NCBI RefSeq assembly: GCF_030272615.1
Contig: NC_081412.1
Coordinates: 23,926,860 to 23,990,859 of the forward strand
Direction: 5' to 3'
Origin: Cryptomeria japonica
Taxonomy: Eukaryota; Streptophyta; Pinopsida; Cupressales; Cupressaceae
DNA: 64,000 bases
Within the stretch, counting starts at the first letter, position 1, and each line of letters opens with the position of its first letter. Position numbers and translations under genes: made by a program. Positions 1 through 11,431 of the stretch are shown here, piece after piece. The notes below the pieces were generated by a model. It ran no database searches. It saw nothing but the letters and a program-made list of their open reading frames with translations, and was not told where the DNA came from.

Positions 1-3000
1 ATTATGATTTGATTAATGGTACTAATGTCATGGAGTTAATTCTTTCTCTACAAGTGTACATACAAGCATATACTTTGTCCACATTTTTGTTGTCTCTCTT
101 TTTTGTTGGCACCATTAGCCTTGCTTTTATATCAGATTTGCAATGTACAACTATTCAAGGGTGAAAATATTTTTTTATTAAACTTAACTAGTTTTTCTAT
201 CACATCCATATTAATAAAACCATTTTATTATTGGTTTTTTACTCCTGTTTTTCTTCGAAGTAATGGAAAACAATTGGCCACCTTTAGAAATTATAGTCAT
301 ATGAAGTGATTACTCTAACCAACCCACTTTACCACAAATTGAGCTATCAACAACTATAAATTTACAGAGAAATTACATACGGACATTTGCAAACAATGTT
401 GTAGCAAACTATCATGAGATTGTTGAACATGCTAGGGAAATGATTGAGGGTGCAAACCATGCTCAACATTCTGAGATCATAACCATGCAAACAACTCTAC
501 AAAGATTTTATCTAATATGTGGGAGATTAGAGGCTCTCTTCAAGAGTTGGCTTATGATAGTACTATGGAATAGGTGATGCTTCTAGACTAGTATATGTAT
601 TCCATATTACTTTGGGTGACATGTAGTTTGCATGAGAAATTTGTTGTTGATATTTTGTAAATGATATATTTATGTATAGTTTTTTTCCTTTGGCTCTCCA
701 TTAGAGCAGCCTAGAAACTATTATGTATTGCTTTCCCAGTACAGTTGCATATATAGTAAATAATAATAACATGTAAGAATAAATTCTTTTGGAATTCCTC
801 CTTTGTTGCTCTTTGGTTGTTCTTCGGTGGAGTATATTTATCTAAAGATCAACAATTATTCAGAATATAAACATGTTTGAAATGGCTTATATCTTATTTC
901 TGCTATATTTTCTACAATAATTAATATGAGTGCTAGTGAAATTTCTATCTATAACCTCTTTGTTTTACAATACCATTGTGTGTTTGTCTTCTATAAATAG
1001 TGTATAGTTTACCACTTCTAATGTAAAGCATTGATTCATATAGACTTATGAAAATAACACGTGCAACAAGACTCTTTGATAAAGATGGTATGTCTACATG
1101 AAAATATTGTACGAGTATATAATAATAAAAAGATGCACCAATATCTTAGTATGGTTTCTTGAATGACGTCTAGAGAAAAACGAACTCCTAACATCAATGA
1201 TTTCATTAGGAACCAAAAAAAACCCATAAAAATGGCTTTCAGGAAAAGAGCAAAAGTCAAATGATTCAACAACGGTTTAGGAGAGAATTGCAAAAGAATC
1301 AAATCATGATGCATGGTTGGGGCAGTTACACCAAATAGGAAACTAGTAACCAAAATAAATGGCAAGGTTAGAATGCCAATATGTTAGGGACAAATAGAAA
1401 AAGAAATAAATTAATAAAGAATACTTGCCAGATTAAAAACATGGGGATAGAGGAGAGGACCCTAGGAACTTTGGACAACTAAGGAAAGAAGTATGATCCA
1501 CTATTTTTTTCCAACCTTGTTCTACTTTCAGATGAAGTTGGAGACAAAGGCACTAAAAAGATCAACCTTATGCATAAGCATTTCAAAATTAGTTCCATAC
1601 AAAAAAATATTTTAAATTGACAAATAATAAATCACATATTACTGGAAAATTATTTCTCATACAATAAACGGTATTCATTTTTTATATTTTCCACCATGAC
1701 CATTTCTGATCACAGTGGAGAAATATGGAACAATCTTGTTTTCTTTTTTGTGCACAACTGAACCCATTCATCTATAACCTTTGTATCTCTTTCTAATTTT
1801 CTAAGCCTTGAAGGAAGGTGAGACTTTATGCATGCATTCTAATATATAACCATAGATCAAAGATTTGCAACCCTAGCCACAAAGTTCCCCCGTCTCCTAA
1901 GTGTAGTGCATGTGATACAAACTCTAGTGCAATATTTGAAATCCCTCAGCAACATAAATACTATCAATGAAAACTAGCATATGATTAGAAGTAAATGGGA
2001 AAATGGAAGCAAGGCTTCTGCATATCAATTTTCAAAAAACCCAAGATAACTTGGTTTTCCTATCCTCGATCCATTTCTAGAATCTGCATTAGCGTTATTG
2101 GATTAAGTGCAGATGTATATTCATCTATAGCCCAGGTCAGTATTTAAAGTGAATATTTAACCAAAAAAAAAACATTGATTTTAGGTCTATAGTATAAGAA
2201 TTTATATGTTATGATATGCTATAGTAATTTTATGTTATGTTATGATATTCTATTGGATCCATAAAATCATGTCCTGACTCTTTATCTTCAAAGGGTAATA
2301 TATCATTGTTCAATCCCTAGTCTTGCTTTGAAGGATTGAACATGATCATGTTTTTCATTTCGTATTTTTTTTCTTTTAAAGCATACATATTATGATGAAA
2401 ATTTAAGCATAAGCATCGCCACTAATTGTATTCTTTCATCAGTGGAGTAGGCTTTTTTAATTCAAAAAGAAAAAATAATCCATACAATATTAATAGAAAA
2501 AAAAGAAGAAGGTCACTTACAATTGTACTCACAATAGCAAGTCCACTTATGTACAATTACTTGTACACTCTCATAAAGTTACACACTTCTAATTATTCTC
2601 TTCTTTAATACACAAAAATTACTTACAATAACAAGTTTAAGTATGTGCAATTACTTGTTTTCTGTAGTTCTAGACTTTGAATTATTATACTACAGCATTC
2701 ACAAATAATGGATTTCTAATTAGTTTTGATGCATTTGAAAAATAAGATTTTAAAAGACGAACTACAAAAAAGACAAGAAGACAAACGTATGTAACCTTCA
2801 AACGAAAATATAGTTCTACCCAAACAATGAATACAATTACCACAAAAAAATATACCAAATTGTATTACACAGTGACACATGTATATAGACCTATATGTTA
2901 ATATAAATCATTATGTAATATTAAATTCCATTTATGTCTTCCATTATTAAACTATCAGCTTATCCTTTGCACCTCCTACGGTTAAAAGTGCTAGTTATAT

Positions 3001-4165
3001 TATTCAACAATTATGAGATTGCAATGCAAATCTTAAGATACGTCTTTACAGAAGTATTTGTTACAAGTGTGGTTGTTGTTGTATCAAAAGATCGACATGT
3101 TAATGCCCGATACAACCACTAGACTTATAGAATCCATAAGAGGTGGTTAAGCCATGTCACAAACCTGAATGTTGCACTACATTGCACAAAGAGACCAAGG
3201 GTGCACACCTTGCAACAGTATCATCAACAATCATATTTCCAATCCATTATCCATCATGCTTAGTCTTTGAATCATATCCCATCTTGTTGTGTAGTGGAGA
3301 GCAATCCACAATCCTATTAAAGAGCCAATCCAATCAAGTGGAGAAGGGGCGCATTCTTCACTTCACCAAAGGCTCAATCCAAGGAGCAAGAGAAGATCAT
3401 TGTGAAGGTATAAATGGTTTTATTTCATACATGATTGAATGTTTTATGTTTATTTGATTTGAAATTAACCATAAGCCTTCACATTTGTTTTCCCTTGGTT
3501 CAGGAGAATAGATGTGCAAGCTCGCATTTGATCATGTTAATAATATTTATTATTTGTGTATTGTTGCACTTGTTTCCTTTGATTAGTATCTGGAAGGTGC
3601 ATAGATTTTGAGAGAGTTTACAACCCTAGGTAGAAGGCTACCAAATGGATTATGTCATATCCTTGCCATTACATAACTACTTAGTTTAATCTTATTGCTA
3701 CCATTTTTTCTTCTTCTTATTATTATTATATTATTTTCAAAATATTTTATAACTGATATATAAGAATAAAATGTTTATTTTTTATCAACAAAGAGTCGAA
3801 ACTGGAAATATTGTATTAGTAATAATATAAATACATAATAGAAGTTTGGAACTATCTGTGAAAATATGTCCATGATTAAAAATATACAAATTTCTGCCCA
3901 TAGATCTGTTTGGTCTTAAACCAACAGTTATCCATAAGCAATCCAAAAAAGATTAATAGCTAGCCAAAAATTAAGTCTACCATTCCTGAAAAGAAAGAAA
4001 ACTGTAAGGCCTAACCCAATCATAACTTGCCACAAACTTGAAGCCACCATGAGTACTAGAAATTCATCACCCTGAAGATGAAGGAGCAAAGGCAAACGAG
4101 GCAGAAGCAGAAGCAAAAGCAGAGGCAAAGATAATTGAAGTGTCCTCCCAGTGGACCATCGCTGG
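1..4165. other. AT-rich stretch without a recognisable gene
   Basis: I see no gene, RNA gene or mobile element that I can name here. Short open frames exist (for example 3143-3457 on plus and 1036-1365 on minus), but they have no recognisable domain, and their composition matches the surrounding AT-rich DNA. The stretch is probably old, decayed repeat sequence. Confidence 0.5.
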
Positions 4166-4169
4166 AATC

Positions 4170-5980
4170 TGCCTACCCGAATCCAAACCCTACGAACCCG
4201 TACCCGCACCCCCCCCCACAACTTCTCGATATACTTGAGTGCTCTTCAGGACTCCCATTGGAAAGGCCACAAAAAACTACCTCCTTCCCATTAGATTTAA
4301 ACTTCACACCAAGGTTTGATAATTCTATGGACTCACCAAGTGAGTGCAATTGTTGCACCCACAATACCAACTCTATCTCACTAATGTCAATCACATAGAA
4401 GTCATCTCGCATCGTGTGTCCTAGAGTCAACCCCAACTGTTGAATGATTCAATTGCATGGAATAGTACATGCATCTTAACCACCAATTCTTCATCAATGA
4501 AATTGTGGGTGGCTCCATTATCAATCCAAACTGCTGCCCTTTGTCTTTGTAAGACTCCTCTATACAAAAATAGTGATATCTAGGTGCTCTTGAAAGTGTC
4601 GTAAGTGTGAAACTCTCGCCCTTTGTCTGTGTAGGACTCCTCTAATACAAAAGGACTGATATCTAGGTGCTCTTGAAAGTGTCACAAGTGTGCCCTAGGA
4701 ATGCTCTCCCTCTACATTATCTTTGTGCTCAACCTCATTTGCAACATCCTTAGGCTCAGAACCTCCTACCTCAGAATCGTCATCAGAGACTAACTCTATA
4801 TAGTGGATGTCCTTTTTACCAAACACATGTGACTTGGTAACCATGTCTTTTTGCAAGTGAAGCATAATCTTTTCCTCTATAGCTCATTCTTAGTTTTGTC
4901 CACCTTGCTAGGCTTTGGACGTAAGGTCTTAGATTAAAGAACATTCTTATGGAATGGCTTCCTTTGCTACCCTGTCGGTGTGCTCTTGGGAATAGACTTA
5001 CTCTTCACCACGAAATCCTCTAGGATCAAGGCCCTTCAAATAGTATCCTTCCAAGTTCATAGGCTCTAAAGCTCTCACAAAACTACAAAATGACTCTAAT
5101 AATCCCTAAATGAAGAACATGAGCCTTTTATTTGTCACATCTGAAACCATGATCGAAAGCCTTTGAAATTATGTTACATAATCCTCCATTGAACCATGCC
5201 ACCTCAAACATGTCAACTCCTTGAAATACACTTCTTATCTCTTTTATCAAGCCTATCTATGAAGTTTTGTTTGAAATCAGCATAAATCACAATGTGGTTA
5301 AACCCTTGTGTTATCAAACCATGATGCCACCATGCATGAGCTACGCCCTCCAAATGTAGAATGGAAAACTGGATAGCTTCATCTTCTATCATAGGGCTGA
5401 ATGAAAGATATGCATCTAATTTTTGAACCCAAGCATGTGCAGCAATATTTCCAGAGCCATTAAAAGTAGGAAGCGTCAACTAACTTGCTTTGCGTTGAAG
5501 ATCTCTATTAAATTGTTGCATAGGTTGTCTCCTATCACCCTTTGATCCACTTCTTGATCTAGCATTACTATGCTGTTCAAATGGAACCTACCTTCTTGCA
5601 TCTAGATCAAGTCTCACATACTCATCTACAATGGCAGCAAAATCATTTGTAGCCTGATCTTGCTTTTCTCCAAATGGTGATTCCATTCTAGGAAAAAAGG
5701 TGCACCAAAAGGGTCTAAGGGCTGATCCAACTAGGGTTCTGCTGTTATAAATGTGATTTCCAACCCCACGATGATCTGAATCACTTCCTTCTTTGGGATT
5801 GTTGGTTGTAACCATGTTGGTTGGATTTTGCATCATCTGCAATAGAATTTGTGATTTTTGTTTCCTTCTTCAAGTATGCATTCAAATCATCTTCTTAATT
5901 GGCCATTTTCTTCTTACCTCTGCTGCCAATTCCATTAATGTTTCTTGTGTGCCTGCTTCTGATTTATTCCTCCATCTCTC
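4170..5980 (-). pseudogene. Decayed Ty3/gypsy gag-protease remnant
   Basis: Read on minus, this is a colinear but broken gag-protease region of a Ty3/gypsy element. The retrotransposon gag domain lies at about 5213-5479 (LPTFNGSGNIAAHAW, then LEGVAHAWWHH), with a further gag-like N-terminal block at 5588-5842. A degenerate zinc knuckle followed by an acidic stretch is at about 4795-4880 (CFTCKKTWLPSH, then HYIELVSDDDSE), the arrangement usual in plant gypsy gag. The retropepsin active-site segment DNGATHNFID is at about 4490-4522, and the rest of the protease follows to about 4240 (VQQLHSLGE, KFKSNGKE). Many stops and frameshifts separate the blocks, and no reverse transcriptase follows on the low-coordinate side. 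The family assignment is from established motifs; the exact lineage is not determined. Confidence 0.75.
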
Positions 5981-8565
5981 TGGTCTATTTGACTTAATAC
6001 ACGCACAAAAATCACCCAGAATGTTGGCAGGACTAGCTACTTTAACACCAATATCATCCTAGTGCTGCCTACGTGTTCGACTAGGGTTGTAGATAAACCA
6101 AACAATTATATTGCAAACAATGAGTGATTCTAAACTAACAGTTTGCTGAAAACTGATCACCAAATTTAAATTAGATCACATACAACAACTCAACATCAAA
6201 CATGTACAATAGTGTCACCATTATGATCCAACTAGAAATTTTCACCATTAGCATCTAACTACAATTTAATTGAACACACTGCAACATTAATTTGTTGGAT
6301 GATTAGGTCTCTAGACTTGATTTGAAGACTACAATAAGCAGTTTAGATGAATATCTATGAAGGCACCCAGAATTTAGAGGCCTATATTAGGAGATATTCA
6401 GCAGCCTTGAGGTGTGAGACCCTCAGAATGTAGACTCTATTTGCCTTCCCCTCAGATACAACAAAGATCTCTATATGGCTACGCATGAGAGTGGCTTCCA
6501 AGTGTCCAGCTTGAAAGAACCACCACTAGTTGTTTGGATATAGATATTGGATAGAGGGCTTTAATGAATCTTGCATTGGTTAGGCGGTCACCCAGGTTTG
6601 AAAGGGATACTTCAAAAACTCTTCCTTGCCAATAGATCACCCTTGTGGATATGCTCTGCTAAATAATGTTTCTTGTTGCACTGGCTTTAATGAATCTTGT
6701 AGGTTGTCCTTCTATCCAAAACCCTTATATTTGTAATTCGTCCACAACACCTACAACAAGAAATGCTCAGCTAGGCAAAACAGGTGGACCGTAGCCAGGA
6801 ATGAGTGAAACAAAACCCTTGCAATTGGCAGCAACCTGTAAAAATGGACTTTTTAAAATTAATTTTGGAAATAGGGCAAGAATTGGCATTACAGATTGGA
6901 CAAACTAATAACAAAAGGATAGGGTTTGGCATCCCAACCTTGTTGAGCAATTGAGGCTTTTGTCTCAACACTCACATTCAAGATCTCTCTCAAATTCTTA
7001 TCAAATGTTCACATTATCCTAGCTTGCAAACATACCTTTATACATGCCTGTAAAAAATGGTACTAGGACCCCTGACTAGCTCAACGAGAAAAGGAAATTA
7101 TTAGTTTCATTTTACTTAAGCATGGGTCAGCACAAAATTAGGGGCCTAATTTGAATTTTCAAAAAATTTATTTTATTTATTTAAAGGTTGCAAGTGATGT
7201 TTAAAAACAAGCATATAAAGTAATGCTAGAGGCAGACCTATTTAGGAGTAAATGACACTTTTGCATGAACAAGAAATCTCATGAACACCTTTTTTGTATT
7301 TGAGGATCAACATGATCTTTTGTTGTTCCAAAATTGATTAAGAAGTGAAATTCCTATTGATTTTTCTTCCAAGAATTCTAGCCATATTCTCCAAAGTGTC
7401 TTTTGTGTTAAGTGATAGTAAATTGTGGCTCCTCTCTTCTATCATTTTATGAGTAGGAATAAAAAGTTTGACTAGCCTAGCAGAATGCTCTCCATATGCT
7501 TCTCTGGATTATCATTTCATTGACGATCCAAAAGGGATGGGGAAAATGCATTCTAACATCATTAAGAGATAAAGTTTAAACACAAGAACCCCATTGATGC
7601 GACAGAAGAAACTGAAGAAGACTAACCAAATAACATGGATGAAGACACCTAGCAACCTCATGCCTCAATGAGTTGTATTTATAGACATTTGCATTAAAAC
7701 AATCCATTAGGGACCTCCCAAGCAACAATGGTGAAGATGGTGATCTTGAGGACTTTCAGTTTATGCATGCAAGGGAAAATCTTAAGATTAAAATTGAACA
7801 ATTGCAAACAAAGAAAGGTAATCTAGACTCCAGGTTTGCTAAGGAATTGATGACAATTAGTAGGAAGTTGGACCCCATGGGGATACTTGTTTATTATGAA
7901 TGAAATCTATAGTGGAATGAGTCAATGGCTAATGAACAACTTACATAATTATTAGGGAACTTATAAATTTTGATAATCTTAGCTAATCATTGGTTTTTAT
8001 GCCAGATATATACATTTGTGTTGTTGATGTAAGGTTTAACTCAACCAAACATATAAGCGAATACAGAAATACCTCCCGATTCGTGGGATTCTATATCATT
8101 ATGAGGATTGTCAAGGTTTATTTCTATTTTCTATTAAATTTATTTAGATAATTAACAAATCTTTCATTATAACATGAGCTTTTAATAATTGTGTAGATGC
8201 TTTTTGATCAACATTTTAGATCACATTCCATGATCATTTGCAACTTAATGATGGAACATAGAGGGTGAACTAAAACATTGATTGAAATACTTTTACAAAT
8301 ATTTCGATAGTTTGTGTTATAATTTTTATGCACAACGAAAACCTCATTTCTTTAATCTAAGTTACCAATCTCGGTACTCATTCAAGTTTGGGTTCAAGGA
8401 TGCAATTCATGGATTCGGTCAAAAAAAATTGGAAGTTTGATTTTTTCATACCAAAACATGTAAAATGTGAAATATATATATTCGCAACCTAAAAAAAAAA
8501 TATATTAGAAAAATTAATATTTATCAACCTTACAAAATATTAATAATATTAATATATTTTTTGTA
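5981..8565. other. Spacer without a recognisable gene
   Basis: AT-rich sequence with no gene that I recognise. The part nearest 6000 may be the 5' leader of the minus-strand gypsy remnant, because the frame upstream of its gag stays partly gag-like (about 5840-5990). From about 6060 to 8565 I see nothing definable. The last part is the left flank of the large DNA transposon. Confidence 0.45.
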
Positions 8566-8569
8566 TTAA
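8566..8569. repeat. Target site duplication TTAA, left copy
   Basis: TTAA directly precedes the GGG that opens the left terminal inverted repeat. The same four bases follow the right terminal repeat at 32834-32837. The related inner element has TATG at both ends, so the duplication is 4 bp long but not restricted to TTAA. Confidence 0.8.
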
Positions 8570-8618
8570 GGGTAAGTGCACAAAGATGGTGGTCCAAAAG
8601 GGGGGTATAAGTGGACAC
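8570..8618 (+). repeat. Outer element, left terminal inverted repeat
   Basis: It begins GGGTAAGTGCACAAAGATGG and ends in AGTGGACAC. Against the right end there is a short insertion (about 10 bp, G-rich) between TGGTC and AGTGGACAC, and a small mismatch after GGG. The same repeat with few changes starts another element at 63400. Confidence 0.85.
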
Positions 8619-9443
8619 TTTTTTTCTGAAATCAGGTGAACTTGAACTTAGAGGCAAAATTTGAAAGTCATCCACTCAAGATATGAAGATAATCAAAGAA
8701 CAAATATTGTAGTGCTCTGAATCTAGTTTCCAAACTACTAAACTTTTTCAAAATTGGATAAGATTAAGGGGGTCAAATCCTTCGCGCACGAAAAACTGAC
8801 CCTGTTTTTTTTCTGAAAAACATAACATAGTGTCTGACGTGCGCATCAAAAAAGTCATAGTTAGATTTAGTATTTTGACAAATATTTTGGCAGAAAGATA
8901 GTTAAGAGTGAGCACTAGAATATGTGTATTTTTTTGTAATTTTTTGTTGAGTATTTTGTTTTTTATGATTTTTCCAATCGAGCACATCCTAAAAATTCGG
9001 TACCTATTCATGCGCGAAGCATAAGTTGCACTAAACAAATCGAAAATACAATTTTTTTTTTTTAAATTGTAAAGAATCAAGTGCAATACAATAATATATA
9101 AATTTTTTTAAAATTTGGATACGTATATCAAAATTTATTCAAAAAATGGTGCACCTATGTCTGTGAGAACTATGGAGACACTAGTAAAAGAAATTCAATA
9201 ATAATATGTTATTGTTGTTCAAATTGAAAATAAATTATATGGTTAGAAAGCTCAGAAGATGGGTGAAAATATGGTGGCAATTTTAGAAATACCCACTTTA
9301 TGAAGTGTAAACCTGATGATGACAAAGTCGATAAACCAAGTTGATAAAATAAAACACGTCAAAAATGAGAGAAATGGAGGGAAATCAAACTTCCAATCCG
9401 TAGCTTTGTCATCCAGGACTATTTCCAAGCCTAAAAATTCAAA

Positions 9444-9546
9444 AGCGCGTACGGGGTACTTATGGTTTAAAAAGCGCGTACAGGGTATTTATAGTGTAAG
9501 AAGCGCGTACGCGTGTGTTTCCCATTAAATAGCGTGTACGCGCTAT
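9444..9546 (+). repeat. Outer element, left subterminal palindromes (AGCGCGTACGCGC type)
   Basis: Four copies of a CpG-rich palindrome sit here at about 30-bp spacing, each starting AGCG and centred on CGTAC or GTAC, with tails such as GGGTACTTAT. They lie 870-975 bp from the left end. Three more decayed copies (for example AGCACGTATGCGC, GTGCGTACGCG) lie at 10907-11095, past the CT-rich block. In this AT-rich DNA such a cluster stands out. Clusters like this near transposon ends commonly bind the transposase (known for En/Spm and Ac); that role here is inferred. Confidence 0.75.
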
Positions 9547-9696
9547 TGTATAATATTATATGTAATATATAATATGTGTATATTCATATAGTATATGTAA
9601 TATATAATATGTGTATAATATGACATTGTATATATAATATATTAAACATATATATACACATGTAAGTGTATCGTCTCTCCCTCTCAAACACATACA

Positions 9697-9699
<3 letters not shown>

Positions 9700-9764
<65 letters not shown>
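9700..9764. repeat. (CT)n microsatellite
   Basis: An uninterrupted CT dinucleotide run of about 65 bp, just after the first left palindrome cluster of the outer element. Confidence 0.95.
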
Positions 9765-9767
<3 letters not shown>

Positions 9768-9904
9768 CTTCTCCCTTCCTCCATACCCCATCCCTCTTTC
9801 TCTTCTTCTCTCCCTCCATACCCCACTGCAACTGTGTCTGGACTTCTATAGAAGTAAGTGAATTTATTTCTTATCTGCAACTTCCTCTTTGATTTTTATC
9901 ATGT

Positions 9905-10044
9905 ATTCTCTCCCTCCCTCTACCTCTCCCTTCCCCCCATGTTCTCTCCCTCTCTCCCTCTCTCTCCCTCTCCCCTCTCCTCTCCCTCTCTCCCTCTCTC
10001 TCCCTCTCCTCTCTCCCCTCCCTCTCTCTCTCCCTCTCCCACCC

Positions 10045-10115
<71 letters not shown>

Positions 10116-10202
10116 TCCCTCCCTCCTCTTCTCTCCCTCTCTCCCTCCCTCTACCTCTCCCTTCCCCCCATGTTCTCTCCCTCTCTCTCCCTCTCCCACC
10201 CC

Positions 10203-10264
<62 letters not shown>

Positions 10265-10459
10265 TCACTTCTTCCCTCTCTACCTTCCCTCCCCCCTCTT
10301 CTCTCCCTCTCTCCCTCCCTCTACCTCTCCCTTCCCCCCATGTTCTCTCCCTCTCCCCCTCTCTCTCCCTCTCCCCTCTCCTCTCCCTCTCTCCCTCTCC
10401 CCTCTCCCCTCTCCTCTCCCTCTCTCCCTCTCCCCTCTCCTCTCCCTCTCTCTCCCTCT

Positions 10460-10498
<39 letters not shown>

Positions 10499-10887
10499 CT
10501 CTCCCTTCCCCCCATGTTCTCTCCCTCTCTCCCTCTCCCTCTCCTCTCCCTCTCTCCCTCTCTCTCTCCCTCTCCCTCCCTCTACATCTCTCTCCCTCCC
10601 CACTCTCCTCTCCCTCTCTCTCTCCCTCTCTCTCCCTTCCCTCCCCCCTCTTCTCTCCCTCTCTCCCTCCCTCTACCTCTCCCTTCCCCTCATGTTCTCT
10701 CCTCCTCTCCCTCTCTCTCCCTCTCCCCTCTCCTCTCCCTCTCTCTCCCTCTCCCACCCCCCTCTTCTTCTCTCTCTCCCTCTCCCCTCTCCTCTCCCTC
10801 TCTCCCTCTCTCTCCCTCTCCTCTCCCTCTCTCTCCCTTCCCCACCTCTTCTCTCCCTCTCTCCCTCTCCCTTCCTCCATACCCCTT
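9905..10887. repeat. CT-rich low-complexity and minisatellite block
   Basis: About 1 kb of almost pure pyrimidine on plus. It mixes CT runs with CCCTCTCC variants and a recurring segment around CTTCCCCCCATGTTCTCTCC about every 180-200 bp. It expanded between two parts of the subterminal palindrome cluster of the outer element. Long open frames cross it on both strands only because it lacks stops; they are not genes. Confidence 0.95.
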
Positions 10888-10906
10888 CCATAACTTTTTT
10901 AAGGCT

Positions 10907-11095
10907 TAGTAGCGTGTATGTGGTACTTATTACTCATAAGCGGTACTATTCCCATTATTCGATACCTTGGGATAACATTTTTAGACTTAGTAGCACGTAT
11001 GCGCTACTTATCAGCCGAGAATACCGTTGGGCTTGCCAACATTTTATGGCCTAGCAGTGCGTACGCGGTTATCAATGTAGCCTGTACACGGTTTA
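10907..11095 (+). repeat. Outer element, second part of left palindrome cluster
   Basis: Degenerate copies of the outer-element palindrome, including TAGCGTGTATGTGGTACTTA, TAGCACGTATGCGCTACTTA and CAGTGCGTACGCGG. They match the units at 9444-9546 in core and in the GTACTTAT tail, so the two blocks were probably one array before the pyrimidine tract grew between them. The transposase start codon lies about 340 bp downstream. Confidence 0.65.
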
Positions 11096-11431
11096 GAGAC
11101 ATAGTTTTAATCGCCCAAGAGCCTCAACAACCTCAAAAGAAGTTTTTGAGGTCGTTGAAGGCCCCACTTGAACTGTGTCTGCACTTCTATCACTATTGTA
11201 TACATAAAAGTAAGTGAATTTTTTGTTTTTTGCATGATTTCAAATGATTGAATTGTTGTTTTTATTAGTTTTTTGTTTTTGCATGGTTTCAAATGATTAA
11301 ATTGTGATTGTTTAATAGTTTGACTCCAAAAAATAGTGATAAGATGCATACTTATGGTTATTTATTTATTTTTGAACTTTTCTTTACATATGTATGTAAT
11401 ATGATTCTATTTAGGTTAACCGATCTCAACC

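Noticed and set aside
3143-3457. 104-codon open frame on plus
   Set aside because: No recognisable motif, and composition like the surrounding non-coding DNA.
9858-11054. Long open frames on both strands through the CT-rich block (Leu/Ser/Pro on plus, Arg/Glu/Gly on minus)
   Set aside because: They exist only because pyrimidine repeats contain no stop codons. The sequence is low complexity and lies inside transposon non-coding DNA.
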